Source: Bradyrhizobium sp. CB2312
GTDB taxonomy: Bacteria; Pseudomonadota; Alphaproteobacteria; Rhizobiales; Xanthobacteraceae
Assembly: GCF_029714425.1 (NCBI RefSeq)
Contig: NZ_CP121668.1
Location: forward strand, 8,825,501-8,889,500
Length of the DNA stretch: 64,000 nucleotides
Direction: 5' to 3'
Part shown: positions 1 through 8,634 of the stretch, in pieces
Numbering within the stretch: position 1 is the stretch's first letter
How the letters are laid out: each line of letters starts with the position of its first letter
Translations under genes and position numbers: made by a program
The notes under the pieces: generated by a model
What the model was told of the DNA's origin: nothing
Database searches by the model: none
Seen by the model: only the letters and a program-made list of their open reading frames with translations

Positions 1-2
1 GC

Positions 3-374
3 GAGGAGCAGTGGCGGCGCGAGCTGACGCCGATGCAGTACGCAGTGCTGCGCGAGAAGGCGACCGAGCGTCCCTTCACGGGCGAATATGAGCACGACCC
101 CCGTGCCGGCACCTATGTCTGCGCCGGCTGCGGCAATGTGCTGTTCGAATCCGACGCCAAGTTCGATTCCGGCTGCGGCTGGCCGAGCTTCACCCAGCCC
201 TCCGTCGAGAGCCATATCGACGAGGAGCGCGACGTGAGCCACGGCATGATCCGCACCGAGGTGCTGTGCTCCAAGTGCAGCGGCCATCTCGGCCATGTCT
301 TCCCTGATGGTCCCGGGCCGACCGGGCTGCGCTACTGCATCAACTCGGCGGCGCTGAAGCTCGAGCCGAAATAA
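3..374 (+). CDS. msrB: Peptide-methionine (R)-S-oxide reductase MsrB, 5'-truncated by window edge
   Basis: The enzyme reduces methionine-R-sulfoxide in proteins back to methionine in the cytoplasm. The readable frame enters from the left edge with [10 protein letters not shown], typical of the MsrB N-terminus, so the ATG at 33 is internal and the true start lies outside the window. Two CxxC pairs (CAGC and CSKC) form the structural zinc site. The conserved GCGWPSF segment and the C-terminal RYCINS motif carrying the catalytic cysteine are present, and the protein ends normally. Family identity is clear; only the first few residues are missing. Confidence 0.95.
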   Translation, partial: EEQWRRELTPMQYAVLREKATERPFTGEYEHDPRAGTYVCAGCGNVLFESDAKFDSGCGWPSFTQPSVESHIDEERDVSHGMIRTEVLCSKCSGHLGHVFPDGPGPTGLRYCINSAALKLEPK

Positions 375-482
375 TATTACGCGCCATCGGGTTCCATGAT
401 GGAACCCGATGGCACTCATATGGTTTTCTCTCCTGGCGGTGCGGCCGATGCGCACAGTCCGGCGGCCGCCAGGGAGGATGCC

Positions 483-647
483 ATGACGCTTGGGACCATC
501 CTGATCATCCTGGTGATCATCTATCTCTTGGGCGGCTGGTCCGGCCGGATCGGCGGCTACGGCTATGGCATGGGCCATTCCGGCATGGGGATCGGCGGCG
601 TCGTTCTGGTGGTGCTGATCGTGCTGCTGCTTCTTGGCAAACTGTAA
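483..647 (+). CDS. Small DUF3309-like membrane protein
   Basis: A 54-residue protein with two hydrophobic stretches, about residues 3-18 and 38-53, separated by a Gly/Met/Tyr-rich linker (GGYGYGMGHSGMG). It resembles the very small DUF3309-type membrane proteins common in rhizobia, whose function is unknown. I chose the ATG at 483 because AGGGAGGA sits just upstream. An in-frame ATG at 396 would add 29 residues without a ribosome site or hydrophobic character. It is followed by an AT-rich gap before the next gene. Confidence 0.6.
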   Translation: MTLGTILIILVIIYLLGGWSGRIGGYGYGMGHSGMGIGGVVLVVLIVLLLLGKL

Positions 648-861
648 ACCATACAAGTATTTGAAATTACTTGATTTATCGCGCCTGCGGGGCTGCCATG
701 CATGGATTCATCATCTCCCATCGCAGGGGTCGCAATTTTGTCAAATCGGCCTATATTAGTGGGCGAAAATGACATGTGCGGCGGGCCCGCTCGATTGCGG
801 CCCCTGCCCTCCCAAACCCCACGCGCTTAAAGCCCCAGAGAAGATCACGAGGTCTTTGACC

Positions 862-1152
862 ATGCGTCCACTGCGTCCGTTCAACTTCAACACTTCCGCC
901 GAACTGTTCCCCGCCGCAATCCGCAAGAAGAAGCGCGCGGGCTTCACCTATCGCCGGTTCGGCACCGCGGCCGAAGCCGTGCAGTTCGCGATGGAGCAAT
1001 TGCCGACGGATTCGCTGAACGGCGCCTATCTCCAGGTCGAGGAAGCGCGCTTCGACCAGAACGGCATCCGCTCGCTCTATGAGAGCGAAGCCTTCCCGCT
1101 GCCCCGCCGTCCCAAGCCGGCGCCCGCCGAGACCGACGCCGACGCGGCGTAA
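862..1152 (+). CDS. Conserved hypothetical protein, 96 aa
   Basis: A small soluble protein beginning [10 protein letters not shown], with a basic [13 protein letters not shown] patch and a C-terminal Pro/Ala/Asp-rich tail. I recognise no domain. An in-frame ATG at 769 exists, but the segment 769-861 encodes a Cys/Pro-rich stretch unlike the rest, so the ATG at 862 is preferred, although its ribosome site is weak. Codon use has the G/C third-position bias of neighbouring genes, which supports real coding. A rho-independent terminator follows 31 bases after the stop, so this is probably a single-gene transcript. Confidence 0.6.
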   Translation: MRPLRPFNFNTSAELFPAAIRKKKRAGFTYRRFGTAAEAVQFAMEQLPTDSLNGAYLQVEEARFDQNGIRSLYESEAFPLPRRPKPAPAETDADAA

Positions 1153-1182
1153 GTTTCTTCGCAAAACTTCGATGTGCGCAGG

Positions 1183-1214
1183 AGCGCGATGGCCTGGAGG
1201 TCATCGCGCTTTTT
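1183..1214 (+). terminator. Rho-independent terminator after the 96-aa hypothetical gene
   Basis: Nine-base perfect stem AGCGCGATG / CATCGCGCT with a 10-base loop, followed directly by a T run (ttttgctttt). It sits 31 bases after the stop of the upstream plus-strand gene. Confidence 0.8.
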
Positions 1215-1241
1215 GCTTTTGAGGGCGATGGTTGCTTTTAT

Positions 1242-1393
1242 CCGTCATGGCCGGGCTTAGCCGTCCGAAGGACGGCGTCGCTTCCGCTCGCCTATGTCCC
1301 GGCCATCCACGCCTTGCCTAGCGGAACGAAGAACGTGGATGCCCGGGACATCTAGCGCGAAGACGCGCTTCGCGCTTCTGCCTGGGCATGACG
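1242..1393. repeat. Dispersed intergenic repeat, copy 1 (ccgtcatggccggg family)
   Basis: An intergenic element starting ccgtcatggccggg and ending cctgggcatgacg. It shares long near-identical stretches with 12595-12724, including cgaaggacggcgtcgcttcc and cctatgtcccggccatccac. The ends are roughly inverted (ccgtcatggccggg against cctgggcatgacg), so the element can fold into a long hairpin. I see no coding role. Confidence 0.75.
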
Positions 1394-1420
1394 ACCAATA
1401 CTGAATGCGGAAACAGAGCC

Positions 1421-1978
1421 TCACATCCGCGGCTGCTTGTCGAGCCAGCGGCGGAGCAGGCGCACGTTGCGCATGTTGGCGCGGAACATGACATCGAAGG
1501 CATCGCCGGCGAACGGCACCATGCCGACCACGCCGTCGACCGCGACATTGCCGAGCATGCGCGCCGTGATGTACCAGGGCGCGCCCAAGGCGCGCGCCTC
1601 GCGCACCAGCCACAGCGAGATCGCGGTGGTGATGATGTCGCCGATGACGGGGATCAACCCGATCAGCCCGTCGATGCCGTAGCGGATATTGGTGCCGGGC
1701 AGGATGAAGGCGACGTCGAGCAGCTTGGCGATCGCCTCGAGCCGCGCGATGCGCTGCTCGCGGGTGAGATTGCCGAATGGACTACCGGTGAACGGATTGT
1801 CCTTGCCGAACTCGAAGCGAAACTCGCGAAACCCCTGATCCAGCGTCTCGGGGCGGATCTCGTGCCCCTCCTGGTCGATGATCGGCCCGCGCGCCTCGCG
1901 GTCCGAAAAACGCGCGCGCGAGCGCTCCCCCGAACGGGATTTGCGCGGAGCAAGGATGTCGTCGTCGGACATGGTCAT
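1421..1978 (-). CDS. DUF4112 family protein
   Basis: About 185 residues. The C-terminal 120 residues match the DUF4112 pattern: LEAIAKLLDVAFILPGT, then GIDGLIGLIPVIGDIIT and a second GMVPFAGDAFDVMFRANMRN repeat. Two hydrophobic segments containing Gly-Pro kinks suggest membrane association; the function of the family is unknown. The N-terminus is charged and probably cytoplasmic. The ATG at 1978 (MTMSDDD) or 1972 (MSDDD) is preferred; the 33 further residues available upstream are Arg-rich and look like out-of-gene sequence. It ends next to a dispersed repeat. Confidence 0.8.
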   Translation of the reverse strand: MTMSDDDILAPRKSRSGERSRARFSDREARGPIIDQEGHEIRPETLDQGFREFRFEFGKDNPFTGSPFGNLTREQRIARLEAIAKLLDVAFILPGTNIRYGIDGLIGLIPVIGDIITTAISLWLVREARALGAPWYITARMLGNVAVDGVVGMVPFAGDAFDVMFRANMRNVRLLRRWLDKQPRM

Positions 1979-2039
1979 GGTCTCTGGAGAACGCGCCACC
2001 GCGGCGAGGGTTGCTGCACCGCGCCCAAAGGCCGCGTGC

Positions 2040-2465
2040 TCAGGTCGGGGCCGCCGCCGGCCGCGGCTCCTCGACATATCTATGCACGAGCCAGGACGAA
2101 AGCACCGCCGGCACGAACCCGACCAGGCCGTACAGGATGAACTGAACTGCGCCGGAGTCCGGCCCGCGCGAGCTGTAGGTCAGCGAGGCCAGCACGAAGG
2201 CGAACAGGCCGACCAGGAGCATGCGCACGACCGGGCCGATCCGCCTGACATGGAGCAGGATGTCGTCGACCGCGCCGATCATCAGCGAGGGCAGGAAGCC
2301 GAACAGGTAGCTGTATTGCAGGGTCTTGAAGAACACCACGAACAGCTTGCCGACCTCGCCGAGATTGGTCTGGGCCCAGTAGCCGGACTGGTAGGTGGTG
2401 GTCAGCAGCAGCAGGAATCCGCCGACGAACGGACCGACCAGCGCAAACACCAGATAGCGTTTCAT
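2040..2465 (-). CDS. Hypothetical integral membrane protein, 141 aa
   Basis: The protein has about four predicted membrane segments: residues 5-24 (VFALVGPFVGGFLLLL), 45-70, 80-100 and 108-128. The start MKRYLVFALVG is a good membrane-insertion start. It is transcribed in the same direction as the DUF4112 gene, 61 bases upstream of that start, so the two may be co-transcribed. I recognise no catalytic motif and cannot assign a function. Confidence 0.65.
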   Translation of the reverse strand: MKRYLVFALVGPFVGGFLLLLTTTYQSGYWAQTNLGEVGKLFVVFFKTLQYSYLFGFLPSLMIGAVDDILLHVRRIGPVVRMLLVGLFAFVLASLTYSSRGPDSGAVQFILYGLVGFVPAVLSSWLVHRYVEEPRPAAAPT

Positions 2466-2611
2466 CGAACACCCTCGTTACTCCACCCCCGTTATAGCAG
2501 CGCCGCGGGAACCTTGAACAGCGGGCGCGGGCGCGGCCTCGAGGGGGAACAAGTGGCAAGGCGCCGAGTTCAGACAGGACCTGAAACATTCCTGCCGGAT
2601 TGGAGCCGCCG

Positions 2612-2848
2612 ATGTCCCGCAAACTTGTTCTGGCGACGATCACGCTGGTCGCCATGAGCGGCCTATCCGCCGCTCTTGCACAAGGCCACATGGGCACGCA
2701 GCAAGAGCAGAACGCCTGCTCGCGGGACGCATCGCGGCTCTGCCGCAAGGACCTCGGCAATGACGGTGCGGTGCAGAGCTGCCTGCAGGCCAACCGCGCC
2801 AAGCTGTCGCGCGCCTGCGCCAAGGTCTTCCAGAGCCACGGCATGTGA
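2612..2848 (+). CDS. Secreted Cys-rich protein with GLG1-type (Cys-rich FGFR) repeat
   Basis: 78 residues. The first ~24 form a signal peptide (MSRKLVLATITLVAMSGLSA, cleavage near ALAQG). The mature part carries C-x3-D-A-x-R-L-C-x(n)-C-x(9-10)-C (NACSRDASRLCR, VQSCLQ, SRACAKVF), a pattern I associate with the Cys-rich GLG1/FGFR repeat found as a single copy in many alphaproteobacterial periplasmic proteins of unknown role. The four cysteines probably form two disulfides in the periplasm. The ATG at 2612 is preferred over the in-frame ATG at 2600 because MSRK begins a clean signal peptide. A paralogue lies at 3370-3642. Confidence 0.7.
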   Translation: MSRKLVLATITLVAMSGLSAALAQGHMGTQQEQNACSRDASRLCRKDLGNDGAVQSCLQANRAKLSRACAKVFQSHGM

Positions 2849-2883
2849 GGATCGCGCCCCCGCGGAGATCGGAGACGTCAGAC

Positions 2884-3111
2884 ATGCTGCGCGACGAACA
2901 ACTCTCGATCCTCAGGGACATCAGCCAATCCGTTGCCTTCGCCGATGACCGGCACGGCAAGATCGGCGAGTTGATCGCCGACGGCTACGTGATGAAGGAC
3001 GGCGATCTGTTCGAGCTCACGCCAAAGGGCATCAGCGCCGTCGAGGAACACGCGGCTGCGCTCGGCGCTGATGACGCGGACGAAGCGAGCGCATCGTCCG
3101 ATCGGGTCTGA
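2884..3111 (+). CDS. Hypothetical protein, 75 aa, winged-helix-like
   Basis: Short acidic protein beginning MLRDEQLSILRDIS. Its middle part, GELIADGYVMKDGDLFELTPKG, looks like the recognition-helix/wing region of small winged-helix proteins. The family is not recognised with certainty. ggagatcggagac lies about 7-19 bases upstream of the ATG. The C-terminus is Ala/Asp/Ser-rich and probably disordered. It follows the Cys-rich gene by 35 bases and may share its transcript. Confidence 0.5.
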   Translation: MLRDEQLSILRDISQSVAFADDRHGKIGELIADGYVMKDGDLFELTPKGISAVEEHAAALGADDADEASASSDRV

Positions 3112-3369
3112 CCGCGCGTTGCTGCTTTCCGCGTGACGCGCGCGCAACAATCGCGAATTCCTTCACGTTGACCATTGCAGCTGCGTGACAATGGCGCATA
3201 CTCGAATCGGGCGGCGCAGCACTTTTCGATTCGGACATCAGGAAATCGAGCGACTACATGCGGGAGCAGGCTCCCGGCGTGAAGGCTGTGACATGCGGCA
3301 GATCAAGCCGCGTGCGGCGCCCCAAAATCAAAATGGCTCAAGCCCAAGGGAACTCGGGGACGTATCTGC

Positions 3370-3642
3370 ATGTCACGCTATCACACCATCGTTTCGCTGT
3401 TGGCCTTCACCGCCGCCATCGCACTCCAGACATCACCCGGCCTCGCCTTCTCGTCGGAAGCACAGCAGATGTGCTCCGCCGACGCGATGCGGCTGTGCTC
3501 CAGTGAAATCCCTGACATCCCCAGGATCACTGCCTGCATGGTCCGGAACAAGTCGCATGTCAGCCCCGGCTGCCGCGCCGTGATGGACCGCGAGCACGCG
3601 GCGGCCGCAGCCGCGCGCAAGCGGGAAGCTGCGGCGCAATAA
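3370..3642 (+). CDS. Secreted Cys-rich protein, paralogue of 2612-2848
   Basis: 90 residues with an N-terminal signal peptide (hydrophobic VSLLAFTAAIAL, cleavage near GLAFSSEA). The motif is the same as in 2612-2848: MCSADAMRLCS, ITACMVRN and SPGCRAVM, with matching cysteine spacing, so both carry one GLG1-type Cys-rich repeat. The tail after the repeat is Ala/Arg/Lys/Glu-rich (HAAAAAARKREAAAQ) and absent from the first copy. It is likely periplasmic; the function is unknown. Ribosome site: gggaactcgggga upstream. Confidence 0.7.
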   Translation: MSRYHTIVSLLAFTAAIALQTSPGLAFSSEAQQMCSADAMRLCSSEIPDIPRITACMVRNKSHVSPGCRAVMDREHAAAAAARKREAAAQ

Positions 3643-3768
3643 GCGCTCGGCCGCCGACAGCCTCGAACAGCGGCGGGTGCGACAACGCGCTCGCCGCGTG
3701 CTCAACATCACGGGAACCATTGTTCGGTTCCCGACATTGATCCTTTCGAACGAGCATCGGAGGGGATC

Positions 3769-4311
3769 ATGGCTTCACGCACATGTGGAACGCTGGTCGC
3801 GATCGTCCTTGCCGGCATCGTCACGCCGGCCCTCGCGCAAGGCACGAGCGGAGCTGCTGCCGGCTCGGGCGGCACCGGTTCCGCGAGCGCCGCCGCTGCA
3901 GCGGGTTCGACGGGCGCCTACGGGAACGGGGCCTATGGGGCGGGTGGCTACGGCGCATACAGCGGAACCAACACCATCAGGCCGGCGACCAATTTGGGAA
4001 TAACCGGCGGCACGGTCGGAACCACAGGCCGCACGACGGGAACCACCACAGGCCCAATCTTCACGCCAAGGAAGGCGACGAACTATTTCGTGCCGTCCGA
4101 TCCATCGCTCGTTGGTCCAAGCGCGACGGCGTCCGCTCAGAGGAGTACGGCCATCAACGGTTCGAACACGGCACCGGGAGCGGATCAATCAATGGGCGCC
4201 GTCGGCGCGGCCGGTGTCGGCGTCGGCCATACCGCCAACGGGCAGCCGATCGGCAGCTCCGGCTCGGGCCTTGGCTCTCCGGAGAATCCGATCGGCTCGA
4301 CGTCGAGGTAA
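3769..4311 (+). CDS. Secreted Gly/Ala/Ser/Thr-rich low-complexity protein
   Basis: 180 residues. It has a signal peptide (GTLVAIVLAGIVTPALAQG), followed by low-complexity Gly/Ala/Ser/Thr sequence with GAYGNGAYGAGGYGAYSG-like and TTGRTTGTTTG stretches. There are no cysteines in the mature region and no recognised domain. cggagggg upstream supports the ATG at 3769. It is probably an exported disordered protein. The gene is convergent with the next minus-strand gene, with only four bases between stops. GC-rich repeats give spurious long frames on both strands here; the signal peptide is the main argument for this frame. Confidence 0.6.
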   Translation: MASRTCGTLVAIVLAGIVTPALAQGTSGAAAGSGGTGSASAAAAAGSTGAYGNGAYGAGGYGAYSGTNTIRPATNLGITGGTVGTTGRTTGTTTGPIFTPRKATNYFVPSDPSLVGPSATASAQRSTAINGSNTAPGADQSMGAVGAAGVGVGHTANGQPIGSSGSGLGSPENPIGSTSR

Positions 4312-4315
4312 TGGG

Positions 4316-5938
4316 CTAATCGCCCCACTGCGCGAAGGCGTCGTTGAAGGCGCGCTCGCCGGGGGCGCCCTTCTCGATGGCGATGATGGCGCGGCGCTGG
4401 TTGGCGTAGACCAGCGGCACGTCGAACCATGAGCGCTCCTTCAGGAGCTGGACGTTGCGGGCGCGGTCGGCATCGACGTTGGAGAGGCCGACCAGGAAGA
4501 AGCCGTCGGTGACCTTGACCGCGAGGCCGGCGAGCGGCGTGCCGCGCGCCTGCTCGTTCGACTTCATCAGGATGCCCGGCACGTTGGAGACGCTGCCGCC
4601 CGGGAAATCCGGCGGCAGGATGAAGGTCAGCTCCGCGGTGTGGCTCGCCGGCAGCGAGGAGTCGGTGTTGCGGCGGAACGACATCGTCATCTTGAACTTG
4701 CGGTCAGGAATCTCGATGTCGGCGCGCACGGCGACGTCGGCCTTCTGGTTGCCCGACGCCTTGATCGGCTCGAGCCGCCACACCACCGAGCCGACATATT
4801 GCTTGCCCTTCGGATCGGACGGATCCTCGTCATAGAGCACGACCTTCTGCGCCACCGGCGCGACCGGCTGATCGCTGGCCGAAGGCTGGCCGACGCGATC
4901 CGGAATCTTCGGCTTGCTCTGCGGCTGCGACGAATCCTTCGGCGCCTCCACCACCTGGGTCGGCGAGGACTTGAACAGATTGGTCGCGGTCTGGACCAGC
5001 TGCTTGCCCCAGAGGATGCCGGCGCCGACCAGGATCAGCACGATGCCGACAGCGATCGCGCTCTTGAACGGGAACATCGAGCCGGTGCGGGCACGCTTCT
5101 TGGCCTCGCGCTCGGGCGCGATGCGCGGACGCGGCGAAGGCGGCTGCGCCGCGTAGCGCTCGGCCTCCTCGATCGACTCGTCGTAGGAATAGGGTGCGTC
5201 CTGCTCGCCGGCGCGGTTTTCCAGGCTCGGCTCCAGCCGGTCGAATTCCGGCGAGGGCGAGGGCACGTTGGCGTAGGTGCGGCGCGCGGCGCGATTGGCC
5301 TGCGCGGCGGCGCCGCCGAGATCGTTGGCGTCGGCGGTGATGTCGCGGAAGCCGCGCACGCCCGGCGCTGGCGGCAGCGGCGGCGGAGGTCCGATGTCCG
5401 GCGGACGGCGCCCGCCGGCGCGGTCGCGCCCGGCCTGCGGAGGCGCCGGCGGCTCCGGCATCGGCGGAGCGGGGGGACCCGGCTGGCGCGGGGCGTCGAA
5501 ACGCGGCGCCCGCGGCGGACGCTGGGCATCGCCCTGGTCATCGACGTTGAAGGACGGACGATCTGCCCGCGGCGGTGGCGGGGCCGGACGGGTGCGCGGC
5601 GGGGCACCGGGCTGAGGTGCAGCCGGATTGCCCTCGGCGGCGCGGGTGCTGGCTCTCCGGAACGCATCGCCACTGCCGCCGCGCCCACCGCCGCCCCCGC
5701 CGGGGCGGGAGGCCTCGCGGGCGCGCTGGGCGGCCTCCGATTCGACCTTGCGAACCGCCTCTTCCAGCGACAGCCGTTCGCGGGTGATCTCGGACTCGGA
5801 GAGCGGCGGCTGCACGCTGCGCAGCTGCGCGATCAGCGCCGTGCGCGCGCGCTCATAGAGCGCGCGACGGCTCTCGCCGGGAGCGTTCGGGTCCAGGGCA
5901 GCAATAGCGCGGGCGATTAGCGGATAGTAATCAGCCAT
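4316..5938 (-). CDS. Pro-rich single-span membrane protein, 540 aa
   Basis: Residues 1-85 are charged and helical (ARAIAALDPNAPGESRRALYERARTAL). Residues ~90-270 are Pro/Arg/Gly-rich and probably disordered. One membrane segment lies near 290-310 (SAIAVGIVLILVGAGILWG), followed by a ~220-residue C-terminal domain, presumably periplasmic, containing VVLYDEDPSDPKGKQYVG. I know such proteins only as conserved hypotheticals in Bradyrhizobiaceae. It lies 37 bases downstream of purA on the same strand, so the two may be co-transcribed. No enzymatic motif was found. Confidence 0.65.
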   Translation of the reverse strand: MADYYPLIARAIAALDPNAPGESRRALYERARTALIAQLRSVQPPLSESEITRERLSLEEAVRKVESEAAQRAREASRPGGGGGGRGGSGDAFRRASTRAAEGNPAAPQPGAPPRTRPAPPPPRADRPSFNVDDQGDAQRPPRAPRFDAPRQPGPPAPPMPEPPAPPQAGRDRAGGRRPPDIGPPPPLPPAPGVRGFRDITADANDLGGAAAQANRAARRTYANVPSPSPEFDRLEPSLENRAGEQDAPYSYDESIEEAERYAAQPPSPRPRIAPEREAKKRARTGSMFPFKSAIAVGIVLILVGAGILWGKQLVQTATNLFKSSPTQVVEAPKDSSQPQSKPKIPDRVGQPSASDQPVAPVAQKVVLYDEDPSDPKGKQYVGSVVWRLEPIKASGNQKADVAVRADIEIPDRKFKMTMSFRRNTDSSLPASHTAELTFILPPDFPGGSVSNVPGILMKSNEQARGTPLAGLAVKVTDGFFLVGLSNVDADRARNVQLLKERSWFDVPLVYANQRRAIIAIEKGAPGERAFNDAFAQWGD

Positions 5939-5975
5939 TTCTACTCAACTATACGCGCGTCCCGGTAAGATTTCG

Positions 5976-7268
5976 TTAAGCCTCAAACGGATTTTGCACC
6001 AGGATAGTATCTTCACGTTCGGGGCTGGTGGAAAGCAGCGCCACCGGGCACCCCACCAATTCCTCGATCCGGCGGACATATTTGATGGCCTGGGCCGGCA
6101 ACTGTGCCCACGACCGTGCATTGGCAGTCGGCTCCTTCCAACCCTCGATGGTCTCGTAGATCGGCTCGACCCGGGCCTGGGCGCCCTCGCCGGCCGGGAA
6201 ATGGTCGATCTCCTTGCCGTCGAGCTTGTAGCCGGTGCAGACCTCGATGGTGTCGAAACCGTCGAGGATGTCGAGCTTGGTCAGCGCGAGGCCAGTGATG
6301 CCGCAGGTCCGCACGGTCTGGCGGACCAACACGGCGTCGAACCAGCCGCAGCGGCGCTTGCGCCCGGTATTGACCCCGAACTCGCGGCCCCTGCGGCCGA
6401 TCTCCTCGCCGATCTCGTTCAGCAGCTCGGTCGGGAACGGGCCCTGGCCGACGCGGGTCGTATAGGCCTTGCAGATGCCGAGCACGTAGCCAACCGCGCT
6501 CGGGCCAAGGCCCGTTCCGGTCGCAGCCTGCGCCGCCACCGTGTTGGACGAGGTGACGTAAGGGTAGGTGCCGTGGTCGACGTCGAGCAGCGCGCCCTGC
6601 GCGCCTTCGAACAGGATGCGCTTGCCGGCGCGCCGCTCGGTGTCGAGCAGGCGCCAGACGGTCTCCGCATAAGGCAGCAGCTGCGGCGCCAGCGCGCTCA
6701 GCTCCTTCAGGATCTCGTTGCCGTCGAACTCCGGAAGGTTGAGGCCGCGACGCAGCGCGTTGTGGTGCGCCAGCAGCCGGTCGATCTTGTGCGGAAGCGT
6801 GTCGAGATCGGCAAGGTCCATCAGGCGGATCGCACGGCGGCCGACCTTGTCCTCATAGGCAGGTCCGATGCCGCGACGCGTGGTGCCGATCGCGGTCGCC
6901 GAATTGGACGATTCACGAAGCGCATCGAGCTCGCGGTGCAGCGGCAGGATCAGGGTCACGTTCTCAGCGACGCGCAGATTCTCCGGGCCGACCAAGACGC
7001 CCTGGCCGCGCAGCTTGGTCACCTCGTCGAGGAAGGCCTGCGCATCGAACACGACGCCATTGCCGATCACCGACAGCTTCGACGAGCGCAGCACGCCGGA
7101 GGGCAGCAGCGCGAGCTTGTAGGTCTCGCCATTGATGACCAGCGTATGGCCGGCATTATGGCCGCCCTGGAAGCGCGCGACGATATCCGCCTGCTCCGAC
7201 AACCAGTCGACGATCTTGCCCTTTCCTTCGTCGCCCCACTGGGCGCCGACGACGACAACATTGGCCAT
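5976..7268 (-). CDS. purA: Adenylosuccinate synthetase
   Basis: 430 residues, the usual PurA length. It converts IMP and aspartate to adenylosuccinate with GTP, the first committed AMP step. Seen: the N-terminal GDEGKGK loop, [24 protein letters not shown] and the C-terminal STSPERED segment. The start [11 protein letters not shown] is chosen because AAGGA lies 9 bases upstream; the frame stays open far upstream but encodes non-PurA sequence. It is transcribed towards the Pro-rich membrane protein gene. purE and purK occur at the other end of the window but are not linked to it. Confidence 0.97.
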   Translation of the reverse strand: MANVVVVGAQWGDEGKGKIVDWLSEQADIVARFQGGHNAGHTLVINGETYKLALLPSGVLRSSKLSVIGNGVVFDAQAFLDEVTKLRGQGVLVGPENLRVAENVTLILPLHRELDALRESSNSATAIGTTRRGIGPAYEDKVGRRAIRLMDLADLDTLPHKIDRLLAHHNALRRGLNLPEFDGNEILKELSALAPQLLPYAETVWRLLDTERRAGKRILFEGAQGALLDVDHGTYPYVTSSNTVAAQAATGTGLGPSAVGYVLGICKAYTTRVGQGPFPTELLNEIGEEIGRRGREFGVNTGRKRRCGWFDAVLVRQTVRTCGITGLALTKLDILDGFDTIEVCTGYKLDGKEIDHFPAGEGAQARVEPIYETIEGWKEPTANARSWAQLPAQAIKYVRRIEELVGCPVALLSTSPEREDTILVQNPFEA

Positions 7269-7693
7269 TCGCGGGTAATCCTTCGAAGATTTCTCTGTAG
7301 GTGGCACGATCCGAACGGAAAACCGGAATCCGCTTTTCCTAAGATCGTGCCTGCGCCCAGCCCAATTCCCGGCCCAAGGCCGTTCGCACGCGAGGCAGCC
7401 CCACCGGATAAAGGAAGCGGCCCCTCTAGGCAAGCAAGAACGGGGCTTTTTCGCGGCTCGAAAGCCCTTCCAAGCCTTTGATATACCCTTAAAATCTCGC
7501 AACCTTGGCGGCCGGCGCCATGGCTTCGACCAAAGCGTGAGAAGCCGCCTTCGTCGCTGCATGGTCGCGATGCATCCGCCCCCCGTTGATGCAACCGCGA
7601 TTTCCGTGTCTTTGAGCCAGGCCGGGCTATCAGCCGGCCTGGACATCGCCGGGCCGGGGCCTCGGCGCATGACGCGGGGCCATAACAATCACA
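7269..7693. other. Intergenic region between divergent purA and EamA genes
   Basis: 425 bases that must hold the purA promoter (minus strand) and that of the EamA exporter (plus). It contains the palindromic repeat at 7303-7351. The rest shows no convincing gene: frames that stay open are continuations of the neighbours. The AT-richer stretch near 7478-7500 (tttgatatacccttaaaa) is the best place to look for a promoter, but I cannot define boxes with confidence. Confidence 0.5.
7303..7351. repeat. Palindromic intergenic repeat upstream of purA
   Basis: Nine-base inverted ends GGCACGATC (7303-7311) and GATCGTGCC (7343-7351) enclose a second inverted pair GGAAAA/TTTTCC. I know this type of element as frequent between genes in Bradyrhizobium. 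Here it lies within the purA leader. Confidence 0.65.
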
Positions 7694-8626
7694 ATGACCG
7701 CCACCGGCCAGACCACAGGCGCGGAGACCTCCGGCCACAACTGGATCGCCAACCAGCCTTATCTGCTGCTCAGCATCACCGCGCTGTGCTGGGCCGGCAA
7801 CGCCATCGTCGGGCGGCTCGCCGCCGGCCACATCCCGCCGGTGACGCTGTCGTTCCTGCGCTGGACCTTCGCCTTCCTGCTGGTGCTGCCGTTCGCCTGG
7901 AAGCATCTCGCCCAGGACTGGCCCGCGATCCGGGGGCGGCTCGGCCTGATGATCACGCTCTCGATCATCGGCATCGGCGCCTTCAACACGCTGCAATATT
8001 GGGCGCTGGAGCATACCCAGGCGCTCAACACGCTGCTGCTGCAATCGGCCGCGCCGCTGCTGGTGGCGCTGTGGTCGCTCGCCATCCTCGGCGTCCGCCT
8101 CACTGCAGGCCAGGCGTTCGGCGTGTTGCTGTCGATGTGCGGCGTGCTGACCATCCTGTTGCAAGGCGATTTCACCGCGCTGTCGAACATCGCATTCAAC
8201 AAGGGCGATCTCATCTTCATCGTCGCGCTCATCATCTTCGCGCTGTATTCAGTGCTGACCTTGAAGCGGCCGCCGATGCACGGCCTGTCGTTCCTCGCCT
8301 TCACCTTCGGCGCTGGGGCGGCCTGTCTGATCCCGCTGGAGATCTGGGAGTTGTCGGCGCGTCCCGTCATGAAACTCGACGGGCCGAACCTCTTGACGCT
8401 GTTCTATGTCGCCGTGTTCCCTTCGACGCTCGCCTATCTCTGCTTCAATCGTGGCGTCCGCCTGATCGGCGCCAACCGCGCCGCGCCGTTCTTCCACGTC
8501 GTGCCGGTGTTCGGCTCGATCATGGCGATGGCGTTCCTCGGCGAGCACCCGCAGGCGTTCCACTTCATTGGATTTGCGCTGGTGCTGTCGGGCGTGTTCG
8601 TGGCGTCGCGAAAGCAGACGACGTAA
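7694..8626 (+). CDS. EamA/DMT-family transporter, copy 1
   Basis: 310 residues with about ten membrane segments and two EamA repeats, e.g. LLLSITALCWAGNAIVGR at the start and the C-terminal FFHVVPVFGSIMAMAFLGEHP. Drug/metabolite transporters of this family export small metabolites through the inner membrane; the substrate cannot be inferred. The whole sequence aligns closely with 10474-11409, including the N-terminal NQPYLLLS and the shared FPSTLAYL.FNRGV..IG.NRAAPFFH block, so the two are paralogues. It converges with the minus-strand gene ending at 8635. Confidence 0.9.
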   Translation: MTATGQTTGAETSGHNWIANQPYLLLSITALCWAGNAIVGRLAAGHIPPVTLSFLRWTFAFLLVLPFAWKHLAQDWPAIRGRLGLMITLSIIGIGAFNTLQYWALEHTQALNTLLLQSAAPLLVALWSLAILGVRLTAGQAFGVLLSMCGVLTILLQGDFTALSNIAFNKGDLIFIVALIIFALYSVLTLKRPPMHGLSFLAFTFGAGAACLIPLEIWELSARPVMKLDGPNLLTLFYVAVFPSTLAYLCFNRGVRLIGANRAAPFFHVVPVFGSIMAMAFLGEHPQAFHFIGFALVLSGVFVASRKQTT

Positions 8627-8634
8627 GATCGCCC

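Noticed and set aside
3185..3583. Plus-strand frames overlapping the second Cys-rich gene
   Set aside because: Arg/Pro/His-rich sequence without signal peptide or domain. The frame 3370-3642 has both a signal peptide and the conserved cysteine motif.
5976..7688. An N-terminally extended PurA (570 codons)
   Set aside because: PurA proteins begin near [18 protein letters not shown]; the extension crosses a palindromic repeat and has no homologous features.
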